This document shows, piece by piece, positions 54,751-63,360 of a stretch of 64,000 nt of DNA (the stretch's first letter is position 1; each line of letters opens with the position of its first letter). The stretch covers positions 635,788-699,787 of the forward strand of contig NZ_KB903431.1 of NCBI RefSeq assembly GCF_000379765.1, read 5' to 3'. Made by a program: the position numbers and the translations under genes. The notes under the pieces are model-generated. The model was given only the letters and a program-made list of their open reading frames with translations. It ran no database searches and was not told the DNA's origin. Origin of the DNA: Flexithrix dorotheae DSM 6795. Lineage in GTDB: Bacteria > Bacteroidota > Bacteroidia > Cytophagales > Flammeovirgaceae.

Positions 54751-55193
54751 GTCCCTAAATAGTTAAATTTAAATTTGAAGTAAAATTATAACTTTTATTA
54801 ATTATTAAAAATAATTTAGATAAATTGAATTATTCACAAATCTAGAATTTCAATTGGAAAACCAATACAATATTCCATTAATTAATTAAAAAAAATAATG
54901 GATAAAGCGTATTTAAACTTATATAAATCCAATTTTGCCTTTAATTAAGCGAATAAAAATGGTTATCGCAAAAATTATTAGGAAAAAAAGAATTCCTAAA
55001 AATTGATTTTATCAGAAAAAAAATTCCTTCAATCAATTTTCCGAAACTTTATAGTTTGTTTTTTTGATTTTTATATTGATAATAGTTTGTTGATATTCAA
55101 CTGGTTATGCAGGAGACTGAGTCCGGTGAAAATTGAATTAACCAAAAGGGAAAAAGATAAATGTTATTATTGAATTAATTTTTAAAGATTTTT
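54751..55193. other. 443-bp very AT-rich divergent region
   Basis: Between DUF3276 and the first RlpA-like gene. No ORF of note and no RNA fold recognised. On the minus side it carries the DUF3276 promoter at 54837-54865. Confidence 0.5.
54837..54865 (-). promoter_or_regulatory. Bacteroidota-type promoter of the DUF3276 gene
   Basis: On the minus strand TTG (54863-54865), an 18-base spacer, then TAGATTTG (54837-54844). This fits both elements of the phylum's housekeeping consensus (TTG, 17-23 bases, TAnnTTTG). It lies about 87 bases before the start codon. Confidence 0.5.
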
Positions 55194-56054
55194 ATGGGAA
55201 ATAAGTACTTAATATATAAATACATTTTCTGCATTATTCTGATTTGTGCTGCTCAATTATCGAAATGTTTTAGTCAGACCATCAAAAGAATAGGATTTTC
55301 CCAAACCGGTATGGCTTCCTATTATCCCGATAATAGAAATCACAAGATGACATGGAATGGAGAAGTTTATGATGCTAATGATTATACAGCGGCCCATGCT
55401 ACAATCCAATTAAATAGTCTGGTAAAAATAACCAATCTGGAAAACAACAAATCCATTATCGTCCGAATTACCGATAAACCTTATACCAAAACCAGAATTG
55501 CAGACTTAACTTATTTATCTGCAAAAAAGCTTAATATGGTGGGAAAAACCCTTACAAGAGTCCGGATAGAATTATTGGCTTTGGATGTTTCCAGAGAATT
55601 GTTTTACACCATTTTACCAATTTTTGAAACTACAGGTGAAGTTTCCCCTGAAGTAATTGAAGCAAAAAGGTTCCGGTTATTAAACCCGGTTGATCCTGGA
55701 AGCTTTACCGTAGAGCTAAAGGAGGAGGATCTGACAGCTACATTTTTACCCGTAAATACTTATTTAAAAAGTGGAAAAAAAATATTTCCCAAAGGATTTG
55801 GGGTTCAGGTAGGTTCATTTGCTGAAATAACTAAAGCAATGGAATTAGCTCAGAAGTTAGAAAATCTGAATTTCATTAATATTTATATCCAGGCTGGCTG
55901 GCAAAATTCACAAAAAAATTTCCGAGTGCTAGTTGGTGATTATGGAGAAAAAGAAGAAGCAAAAGAAGTTGCAGAAACGCTAAAAAGTTATCGGTTTGGT
56001 GCATTTGTGAAATCCCATTTTCAGGCTTCATCTGTTATGAAGGCCAATCGATAA
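55194..56054 (+). CDS. RlpA-like protein 1 (double-psi barrel plus SPOR)
   Basis: 286 residues with a signal peptide (about 1-28, ending near KCFSQ). The RlpA double-psi barrel (about 36-130) reads GMASYYPDN, TWNGEVYDANDYTAAHATI, LVKITNLENNKSIIVRITDKP and RIADLTYLSAKKL. The usual catalytic-barrel signature VNDRGP is ITDKPY here, although Glu in GEVY and His in TAAHA remain. A C-terminal SPOR domain (about 205-280; GFGVQVGSFAEITKAMELAQKL) should bind denuded glycan strands. First of three tandem paralogues, so a septal or envelope peptidoglycan role is likely. Confidence 0.87.
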   Translation: MGNKYLIYKYIFCIILICAAQLSKCFSQTIKRIGFSQTGMASYYPDNRNHKMTWNGEVYDANDYTAAHATIQLNSLVKITNLENNKSIIVRITDKPYTKTRIADLTYLSAKKLNMVGKTLTRVRIELLALDVSRELFYTILPIFETTGEVSPEVIEAKRFRLLNPVDPGSFTVELKEEDLTATFLPVNTYLKSGKKIFPKGFGVQVGSFAEITKAMELAQKLENLNFINIYIQAGWQNSQKNFRVLVGDYGEKEEAKEVAETLKSYRFGAFVKSHFQASSVMKANR

Positions 56055-56204
56055 TTCAAAATAGTATTATTCTAATTTTGATAAATTTTACTTTCTCAAG
56101 CAAGATTTCCCTTAATTTTTTATATTCGCTTAAATAAATCACTAATATTCATCAAAAAACGGTGATTTAAATCGGATTTTGAAGGAATATTTTTTTAAAC
56201 TACT

Positions 56205-57410
56205 ATGAAGAATTTTTTTGTCTTATTTTTATTTTACTCAATTCTCAATACGCCACTTTTTTCCCAGGATATAGGGTTTAAAGAAAAAGGGGAAGCCTCT
56301 TATTATAATGACAAACTCCAGGGAAGGCCAACCGCCAGTGGAGAACCTTATGATAAAGCTGCTTTTACCCTGGCTCACAGAACGCTACCATTTGGTACGG
56401 TGGTGAAAATTACCAATCTGGAAACAAGTCAGGCTACTCAGGCCCGTGTAAATGACAGAGGGCCTCATAAAGAAGGACGAATAGTAGACCTTTCAAGGGC
56501 TGCTGCTGCGCAAATTGGCTTGGTAAAGGCCGGGGTAGCCCAGGTTGAAATTGAAGTGTTGGGTTTAGACCCGGGTGCAGCTGCCATGGCGCCTGCAGTG
56601 GAAAACCCTCAAGTTGTTCAGGAAACTGAAACTCCAGCGGTTTCTACCGCTTTGCCCACCACTCAGCCATTAACTGAAGCACAACAAAATGCATTATTAA
56701 GTACGGCTGTTGTGCCAGTGACTGAACCGGCAACTGTTCAGGCACTTGAACCCAATGCACAGGCAAATTATTATGACGAGTCAAAAAACGGAGAAATTAC
56801 CGTAACCGGGGAAACGCATAATATGTATGCCTTAACAGCTTCCCATAATAGTTTTCCTTTAAATAGTCTGGTAAAAGTGATAAATGTAGCCAATGGGAAA
56901 GAGGTTTTGGTGAGGGTAAATGATCGGCCCAAACAGAAACCAGAAAGTGGTGAGGATATCATTACATTATCCTATGCTGCAGCCAACCAGTTGGGAATCA
57001 TAGGGATGGGGCAAACTCCTGTAAATCTGGAGGTAGTTTTTTCCGGAGATCAACAATTAGGCAAAGGCGCAGCTGTAGCGGGTGTGGCATTGTCTAAGGA
57101 AGAACAACTTTTAAAAATGTTTGCCCCTGTAAAAACTTATCTTTCAGATGGAACAGTAATGGAGCCTACAGGATATGGCATTCAGGTTGGGGCATACGGT
57201 TCTCCAATGAAGGCGCAGGAAATAGCCCTCAGATTTGAAAAATTCCAGTTTAAATATGTTTTTATCCAAGCCGGGTGGAGACAAAGCCAGAAAGAGTTTA
57301 GGGTAATTATAGGGCAATTTCCTACACAGGAGGATGGCAGTGATTTATTAGAAATATTAAAAGGTCACGGATTTGATGCCTTTATTAAAAAACATATGGA
57401 AGGAGAATAA
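56205..57410 (+). CDS. RlpA-like protein 2 with two double-psi barrels plus SPOR
   Basis: 401 residues with a signal peptide (1-20). The first barrel (about 24-112) is canonical: GEASYYNDKLQGRPTASGEPYD, AHRTLPFGTVVKITNLE, ARVNDRGPHKEGRIVDLSRAAA. A Pro/Thr/Gln/Val linker (about 125-182) follows. The second barrel (about 184-282) is degenerate: ANYYDESKNGEITVTGETHN, ASHNSFPLNSLVKVINV, RVNDRPKQ and IITLSYAAANQLG, where the conserved Asp of the DLS motif is Thr. A SPOR domain closes the protein (about 322-398). Two barrels in one RlpA are unusual. RlpA is a lytic transglycosylase for denuded strands in Pseudomonas; activity here is inferred only for barrel 1. Confidence 0.9.
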   Translation: MKNFFVLFLFYSILNTPLFSQDIGFKEKGEASYYNDKLQGRPTASGEPYDKAAFTLAHRTLPFGTVVKITNLETSQATQARVNDRGPHKEGRIVDLSRAAAAQIGLVKAGVAQVEIEVLGLDPGAAAMAPAVENPQVVQETETPAVSTALPTTQPLTEAQQNALLSTAVVPVTEPATVQALEPNAQANYYDESKNGEITVTGETHNMYALTASHNSFPLNSLVKVINVANGKEVLVRVNDRPKQKPESGEDIITLSYAAANQLGIIGMGQTPVNLEVVFSGDQQLGKGAAVAGVALSKEEQLLKMFAPVKTYLSDGTVMEPTGYGIQVGAYGSPMKAQEIALRFEKFQFKYVFIQAGWRQSQKEFRVIIGQFPTQEDGSDLLEILKGHGFDAFIKKHMEGE

Positions 57411-57673
57411 ACCTAATTTCTCCTTCTTGTGGCTTTGTTGAATTATTACAATTTTGATTTTTTTAAAATTAACTTTGATATTAAAGCTATTATTTGTAAT
57501 TTTTTTAGATATTATTCCTTATTATACTGCAATCCCCTATTAAATTGCATTTTTTAAATTCAAATGCATACCTTAAAATTCCAACTTTGCATTTGATTAA
57601 ATTAGGAAAATCTAAATTATTTATATTGATGAAGGAATTAATTTCATTTCAATTTTCATTAAAAACTGGGAAA

Positions 57674-58510
57674 ATGGTTATAAGAGCAATTTTTTTATTT
57701 CTATTTTGTGTGCCGCAATTCCTTTTGGCTCAACAATTTGATAAGGGTTATAAAGAAAGAGGAAAAGCGTCTTTTTATGGAGAAGATCTTGATGGAAAGC
57801 AAACCGCCAATGGAGAAAAATATGATATGTATAGTATGACGGCAGCTCATGCTTCCATTCCATTTAATAGCATTATTAAGGTCACAAATCTCGATTCCCC
57901 TGATAAATGGGTTACGCTTAGGATTAATGACAGACCACTTACCCCAACCAGAGTTTTAGATATTTCCAAGAGAGCGGCATTGAAACTTGGTATGTTAAAA
58001 ACAGGTGAACTTACTGTGGAACTGGAGATTCTTAAGGTTGGTGATAATCAGGTGGTAACCACTAATTCGGATTCACTGAAGAATAAGGCTGAAGCGGATA
58101 AAAAAATCGCTGCTACTCCTTCAGAAAAACCAAAAGAAACTCAGAAAACTCAAAAAAATACTCCAACTAAAAAAGGGGAAGTGGCTGCAGGTGCAGCAGC
58201 AGTTTCTACTTTACCTTTGGAAGAAAGATTTCTGCAACCCGGTACTTATAATGTTTGGGGTACCAAAATTACGCCTTCAGGATTTGGCTTACAAATTGGC
58301 TATTTCACTGATATTAATAAGGCAATTGAAGTAGGAAGGGAAGCGATTGATCTTGGGTTGAAGGAATTATACATTCAATCGGATAATAGTGGTGGTAATG
58401 TGACTTATAGAATTATTTATGGTTCTAAAAAAGATGAAGAATCGGCCAAGGAACAATTACCAATCGCCAAAATGAAAGGCTTTCCCGAAGCCTTTGTAAA
58501 GAAATTTTAA
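57674..58510 (+). CDS. RlpA-like protein 3 (double-psi barrel plus SPOR)
   Basis: 278 residues from ATG 57674. The frame is open to 57545, but the signal peptide MVIRAIFLFLFCVPQFLLAQ begins here. The barrel (about 27-120) has GKASFYGEDLDGKQTANGEKYD, TAAHASIPFNSIIKVTNLD, LRINDRPLTPTRVLDISKRAALKLG. The motif is NDRPL instead of NDRGP. A Lys/Thr-rich linker is followed by a SPOR domain (about 200-278; GFGLQIGYFTDINKAIEV). Last of the three RlpA genes and closed by a terminator. Confidence 0.88.
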   Translation: MVIRAIFLFLFCVPQFLLAQQFDKGYKERGKASFYGEDLDGKQTANGEKYDMYSMTAAHASIPFNSIIKVTNLDSPDKWVTLRINDRPLTPTRVLDISKRAALKLGMLKTGELTVELEILKVGDNQVVTTNSDSLKNKAEADKKIAATPSEKPKETQKTQKNTPTKKGEVAAGAAAVSTLPLEERFLQPGTYNVWGTKITPSGFGLQIGYFTDINKAIEVGREAIDLGLKELYIQSDNSGGNVTYRIIYGSKKDEESAKEQLPIAKMKGFPEAFVKKF

Positions 58511-58531
58511 GGCCAGACTAAATTGTTTTAA

Positions 58532-58561
58532 AAAGCATGGGAAACCATGCTTTATTTTTTG
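58532..58561 (+). terminator. Intrinsic terminator after the RlpA array
   Basis: A 9-bp stem AAAGCATGG / CCATGCTTT (58532-58540 with 58545-58553), a GAAA loop and a T-rich tail. Confidence 0.88.
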
Positions 58562-58635
58562 AAGGATTCCTTAAATTAGCCAAACCTACACGGGCAAATT
58601 TTTTAAGATTTTAGGGCTTAACACAAAACCAGATT

Positions 58636-59535
58636 ATGGATTTAAAGAAAATAAAAGAGTATGGAAACCTGGAACTTCTGGCCAAGCAAATGGTAGAAGG
58701 ATTTATTACCGGATTACATAAATCTCCTTATCATGGTTTTAGTGTAGAATTTGCCGAACATAATTTATATAACACGGGTGAAAGTACCCGATACATAGAC
58801 TGGAAAGTTTATGCCAGAACCGACAGGTTGTATACCAAAAGGTTTGAAGAGGAAACAAACCTGAGATGCATGATTTTGATTGATAAATCCTCTTCAATGT
58901 ATTATCCGCTTGAAAATCATGGGAAAATCAGTTTTAGTATTTTTTCAGCGGCTTGTCTTGCCTATATACTGCAAAAACAACGAGATGGAGTTGGGCTTTG
59001 TGGTTTTTCGGAAGAAGTTGATTTATTCACTCAGGTAAAATCTACCAACACTCATGTTCATAATTTGTTTCTTTTATTAAAACAAATGCTGGAAGAAAGG
59101 CCAACGAATAAAAAAACCTCTGTTGCGGATGTTATTCATCAGGTAGCCAACCGTATTCACCGAAGGTCGCTAATTATTTTATTTAGTGACATGATGGAAA
59201 ACATTGATAACCACGATGAAATTTTTTCAGCACTTCAGCACTTAAAGCACAACAACCATGAAGTTTTAATTTTTCATGTTTATGATCAAAAAACTGAGTT
59301 GGATTTCGATTTCCCAGACCGGCCCATGGTGTTTATTGATGTTGAGACAGGACAAAAAGAAAAAGCACAACCTGCTCAGGTTAAAAAACTATATAAAGAT
59401 CAGATTAACAAGCGATTCCAGGAAATAAAAATTAAATGTGGCCAGTATAAAATTGATTTTATTGAAGCGGATTGTGCCAAAAAAGTGGATCAGGTGTTAT
59501 TGCCCTATCTAATAAAGAGAAAAAGAATGGGTTAA
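58636..59535 (+). CDS. DUF58-domain protein
   Basis: 299 residues, probably cytoplasmic. The DUF58 signature is YIDWKVYARTDRLYTKRFEEET near residues 53-75. The von Willebrand-like fold follows, with a metal-site motif D83-K-S85-S-S87, and LIILFSDMMENIDN in the second half. Such proteins usually sit next to a MoxR-type AAA ATPase and Bat proteins, but none is adjacent here. The exact role is unknown. Its stop overlaps that of the convergent membrane protein through a TTAA tetranucleotide. Confidence 0.9.
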   Translation: MDLKKIKEYGNLELLAKQMVEGFITGLHKSPYHGFSVEFAEHNLYNTGESTRYIDWKVYARTDRLYTKRFEEETNLRCMILIDKSSSMYYPLENHGKISFSIFSAACLAYILQKQRDGVGLCGFSEEVDLFTQVKSTNTHVHNLFLLLKQMLEERPTNKKTSVADVIHQVANRIHRRSLIILFSDMMENIDNHDEIFSALQHLKHNNHEVLIFHVYDQKTELDFDFPDRPMVFIDVETGQKEKAQPAQVKKLYKDQINKRFQEIKIKCGQYKIDFIEADCAKKVDQVLLPYLIKRKRMG

Positions 59536-60866
59536 ATTTTCCATTTTTCTTTTTTTAATAGCTTAGTTGCCCATTGTGGTATTGGACTTACAGAAAGTAA
59601 AATGGCTACTAAAAACGGTTTGAAACCAGTTTGGTATCTTACAAGATTCCCTATATTGGGTGAAGCAAGGCTTAAAAATATGAGCATTATTCCGATATAA
59701 AATATGCTTGCCAATAGCAGTAAATTATTTTCCCCTTTTTTATTCCAAATCGATTTATCTGCCAGGTAATATGTGTTGATTAAAATTAAAATTAGTAGAA
59801 ATGAACTTTCTATTGAACTGAGTTTTTTTTGCAAATTTCCCTTTTCCCAAATATATGGCCGAAATAATCCTTCAATTACTGCTTTTGGAGTATTAAAAAC
59901 TATGCTTTGAATATTGGGATTCAGTTGTGTGAATTGAATCAGGTTTTCCTTTTTTTCGGTTTGTTCGGCCATCAATTCATTATTTTTTACCAATGCATTT
60001 AAGAATTTTTCCAGATTCAGATTGGGGTGGGCCAGTGTTGCTGCTAAAATTATTCCGGAGAATAGGATGACAAATTTTAGTTTGTTAGAAATCTGGTTAA
60101 ATGTATTAAACCTCTCGAAGCAAATAGTGAGGGTATAAGCCAAAAGGCATGGAGACAATACAGCGAAATAATAATATTTAAGTTTCCAAATCACCAGAAG
60201 GCAAAGAAGAATGATAAAAATACTCAATCCTTTTTCATAAATAGCCTTTTTTCTTCCGGGATGTAAGAAATTTAAAGTCAGGCTAATTAATAAACAAATA
60301 CTTCCTATGGAGATACTTTCTTTTAAAATCCCTGAGGTCCAGAATAAAACGGAGGGAAAGTAGAAGAAAGCCATGGCTATTTCTAAATGATGTTTTTTAA
60401 AAAGCCTCTCCAATGTATTGGCACATTTCCAAATTCCGAAAAAAGAAAAAAAGGAACAATACCAGGTGGTTAGCCAGTAATTTTGAAGGGTGAGCAAATT
60501 GGGAATACTAAGTATTTTAGCCATAAACACTGCTCTTGCATTGTGGTTTTCCAGGGAGGATTCAATGGAAATTGGACCGTTTGAAAATAATAAGTTTAGA
60601 TATTCTCCAAAATTCTGGAAAGCTACACTGGAAAACCTGACACTATCTCTAAAAAGTGAAAAAGTGTCTCCGGAAGTGTAATAAAATTTATAAACCAGTC
60701 CAAGCGCGATTCCTGCAAAAATTTTTAAAGAAAAGGCAAACCAAAAATGTTGTTTGAGTGAGGTTTCAGGACTTCTTTTAAAAAGTTGATCACCCAAAAA
60801 CAAAATAAATAAAACATTTCCAAGAATGACGAGAAGTTTATCAAGAGGAAAAGCTGCGATTGACAA
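59532..60866 (-). CDS. Polytopic membrane protein, polysaccharide-polymerase-like
   Basis: 444 residues with about ten hydrophobic helices. The start is TTG at 60866: a TAA lies directly before it in frame, and the next Met is far inside. Features such as YYTSGDTFSLFRDS, NYWLTTWYCSFFSFFGIWKC and FPSVLFWTSGILKESISIGS recall Wzy/EpsG-type polymerases and related membrane glycosyltransferases, which have a PS-FW-SG-KES motif. No glycan-synthesis genes are nearby, so the role is open. Confidence 0.68.
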   Translation of the reverse strand: MSIAAFPLDKLLVILGNVLFILFLGDQLFKRSPETSLKQHFWFAFSLKIFAGIALGLVYKFYYTSGDTFSLFRDSVRFSSVAFQNFGEYLNLLFSNGPISIESSLENHNARAVFMAKILSIPNLLTLQNYWLTTWYCSFFSFFGIWKCANTLERLFKKHHLEIAMAFFYFPSVLFWTSGILKESISIGSICLLISLTLNFLHPGRKKAIYEKGLSIFIILLCLLVIWKLKYYYFAVLSPCLLAYTLTICFERFNTFNQISNKLKFVILFSGIILAATLAHPNLNLEKFLNALVKNNELMAEQTEKKENLIQFTQLNPNIQSIVFNTPKAVIEGLFRPYIWEKGNLQKKLSSIESSFLLILILINTYYLADKSIWNKKGENNLLLLASIFYIGIMLIFLSLASPNIGNLVRYQTGFKPFLVAILLSVSPIPQWATKLLKKEKWKI

Positions 60867-61099
60867 TTATTGAGAAAATTTGAAATAGATTTATTAGCAA
60901 AACTCAAACAAATATAAGCGCAATTTTAGGAACACCATGCTGCTCAACTAAAATTAATTCTAATTGTTGGCCAGACCCGTAATAGATTTTGCCTGTTCAA
61001 ATTGAAATATTTTGAATTTGACTAACTAACTTTATTGGCAGAACTTATTGCCTTTCCACACTAACAGAATCTACAACAACAATTTAATAAACTACAAAA

Positions 61100-62113
61100 A
61101 TGAAGAACAAGACCATTTTTTTAATTTTAGTATTACTATTGAGCTGGCTTTCTCTTTTTTCACAGGAAAAGAAAGATAAAATTACACTGGTAATTCACGG
61201 TGGAGCCGGTACCATTTTGAAAAAAAACATGACTCCTGAGAAAGAAAAGGCATATCGGGAAAAGCTGGATGAAGCTTTAGAAACAGGATATAAAATATTA
61301 AATGAAGGAGGTACAAGTTTGGAAGCTATTGTGGCAACAATTAAAGTAATGGAAGATTCTCCTTTATTCAATGCTGGAAAAGGGGCAGTATTTGCCAACA
61401 ATGGTAAAAATGAGATGGATGCTTCTATAATGGATGGTAATACCTTAAATGCCGGAGCAGTTGCCGGGGTTACTATTATTAAAAATCCAATTACTGCTGC
61501 CTTGGAAGTAATGGAAAATTCAGAACATGTTTTACTGACCAGAGAAGGAGCTGAAGCCTTTGCTACAAAACAAAACCTGGAAATTGTAGAACCTTCATAT
61601 TTTTATACCGAAAGGAGGAAAAAAAGCCTGGATCGGATAAAGGAGGCGGAAGACGGTAGGGGAAGTATTCAATTTTCAGATTATGCCAACAGAAAACATG
61701 GAACTGTGGGAGCTGTTGCTTTGGATCAATATGGAAACCTGGCTGCCGGAACATCTACTGGTGGGATGACTAATAAGAAATTTGCAAGAGTTGGCGATTC
61801 ACCAATAATTGGGGCTGGAACTTATGCTAATAATAAAACCTGTGCTGTATCATCCACCGGTCATGGTGAATATTTCATCAGAGGAGTGGTGGCATATGAT
61901 ATTTCTGCCATGATGGAATATAGAGGCAATTCCCTGGAGGAATCAGCTAACAAAGTAATAATGGAAAAGCTTACAGCACTTGGAGGAACCGGAGGGGTCA
62001 TTTCCCTTGATCAGGAAGGAAATGTGGCCATGCCATTTAATACCGCAGGAATGTACAGAGGTTTTATCAAGGCCGGTGGGAAAAAGGCAGTTTTTATTTA
62101 TAAGGATGAATAA
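61100..62113 (+). CDS. Secreted isoaspartyl peptidase / L-asparaginase
   Basis: 337 residues with a signal peptide (about 1-22). An Ntn-type hydrolase that self-cleaves to expose Thr202 in KHGTVGAVALDQYGN. The first half has VIHGGAGTILKK and NEGGTSLEAIVATIKVMEDSPLFNAGKGAVFANNGKNEMDASIM. The substrate region has GTSTGGMTNKKFARVGDSPIIGAGTYAN and STGHGEYFIR. Hydrolyses isoaspartyl dipeptides from damaged proteins and asparagine. Monocistronic. Confidence 0.95.
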   Translation: MKNKTIFLILVLLLSWLSLFSQEKKDKITLVIHGGAGTILKKNMTPEKEKAYREKLDEALETGYKILNEGGTSLEAIVATIKVMEDSPLFNAGKGAVFANNGKNEMDASIMDGNTLNAGAVAGVTIIKNPITAALEVMENSEHVLLTREGAEAFATKQNLEIVEPSYFYTERRKKSLDRIKEAEDGRGSIQFSDYANRKHGTVGAVALDQYGNLAAGTSTGGMTNKKFARVGDSPIIGAGTYANNKTCAVSSTGHGEYFIRGVVAYDISAMMEYRGNSLEESANKVIMEKLTALGGTGGVISLDQEGNVAMPFNTAGMYRGFIKAGGKKAVFIYKDE

Positions 62114-62256
62114 TCATCATAACCATTTAAGTGGATATACGTTAGAAGAATTTTAAATTCCTTTTGTCTGGTTATTAGGACTTTTTAAATTTGAAATTGG
62201 AATTTTGGCAGTTCTCTTGCTGTATTTATTTTTTTCCACTTAAAAATTAGACCAAA

Positions 62257-63180
62257 TTGAAAACAATCCTATTTACCTTAAGTTTATTGCTTTTGAACTT
62301 CCAGCTCCTTTTTGCACAAAAGGATGGAAACTTTTCTCCACACGAATATATCAGCTCCTATAAAAATGCTGCTATTGAGAATATGCACAAAAAAGGTGTA
62401 CCTGCAAGTATTACACTTGCACAGGGTATGCTGGAGTCTGGTAATGGCAATAGCCAGCTTGCCAGAAAGGCAAATAATCATTTTGGAATCAAATGTCATG
62501 ACTGGCGGGGAAAGTCAGTCAGAATGGACGATGATCGAAAAAATGAATGTTTCCGAAAGTACAATTCTGTATTGGATTCTTATGCCGATCATGCTGATTT
62601 CCTAAGTTCTCGTTCAAGATATGAATTTTTATTTAGCCTTTCCCTTACAGATTATAAGGGTTGGGCAAAAGGATTAAAAAAAGCAGGTTATGCCACCAGT
62701 CCGACCTATTCTAAAAAATTGATTGATATTATTGAAAAATATAATTTAAATCAGTTTGATAAAGCCGGGCCTGTAAAATATAAAGGAAAAGTTGCTGCCG
62801 GAGCAGGTTTAATCTCAGTTTCAAGGGTTTCAGATATCCAAATCTTTAATAAAAGAAAAACAATTATTGTTGCCGAAAATGAAACTAAAAATGATTTAGC
62901 ACTTTCACTTGGAATTAAAGTAAAACAAATTGAAAAATATAATGAAATTGGTCCCGGAGATGAGATAAGAGGAGGCCAGCTAATCTATCTGCAGAAAAAA
63001 AGAACAAAAGCAGCTAAAGGAATGGACTATCATTATGTAGAACAGGGAGAGTCCTTATATCAGATTTCTCAAAAATACGGTATTCAATTAGAGGCTCTTT
63101 ATAAGAAAAATAATATGTGGTATGGATCGGTGATTCAACCAGGTGATAAGATTTATCTCCGAAAAAATAAACCATTATAA
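62257..63180 (+). CDS. Glucosaminidase with two LysM-type modules
   Basis: 307 residues from a TTG start that retains the signal peptide (KTILFTLSLLLLNFQLLFAQ). The catalytic domain (about 40-165, GH73-like) has Glu60 in TLAQGMLESGNGNSQLARKANNHFGIKC, then YNSVLDSYADHADFLSSRSRYEFLF and GYATSPTYSKKLIDIIEKYNL. The C-terminus carries a LysM-like module (about 202-250) and a clear LysM (about 255-305; YHYVEQGESLYQISQKYGIQ). It likely cleaves peptidoglycan glycan strands outside the membrane. It ends at a terminator. Confidence 0.93.
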   Translation: MKTILFTLSLLLLNFQLLFAQKDGNFSPHEYISSYKNAAIENMHKKGVPASITLAQGMLESGNGNSQLARKANNHFGIKCHDWRGKSVRMDDDRKNECFRKYNSVLDSYADHADFLSSRSRYEFLFSLSLTDYKGWAKGLKKAGYATSPTYSKKLIDIIEKYNLNQFDKAGPVKYKGKVAAGAGLISVSRVSDIQIFNKRKTIIVAENETKNDLALSLGIKVKQIEKYNEIGPGDEIRGGQLIYLQKKRTKAAKGMDYHYVEQGESLYQISQKYGIQLEALYKKNNMWYGSVIQPGDKIYLRKNKPL

Positions 63181-63200
63181 TTTTCTAAACTTATTGAACC

Positions 63201-63228
63201 AAAAGCCTGTCGAATGACAGGCTTTTTT
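63201..63228 (+). terminator. Intrinsic terminator after the glucosaminidase gene
   Basis: An 11-bp stem AAAAGCCTGTC / GACAGGCTTTT (63201-63211 with 63216-63226) with a GAAT loop and TT after. Confidence 0.88.
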
Positions 63229-63360
63229 ATTAATTTCAGTTTACCGTTTAGTTGAAAAGCCGCTTTTAAAAGGGCAAATGGTTTTTTTTTCAAAATACTT
63301 TAAATATTCGTCCTTAAGTAAAATGGTGGATTTCCATCTTTAAGCTTAATCCTAATTTTT

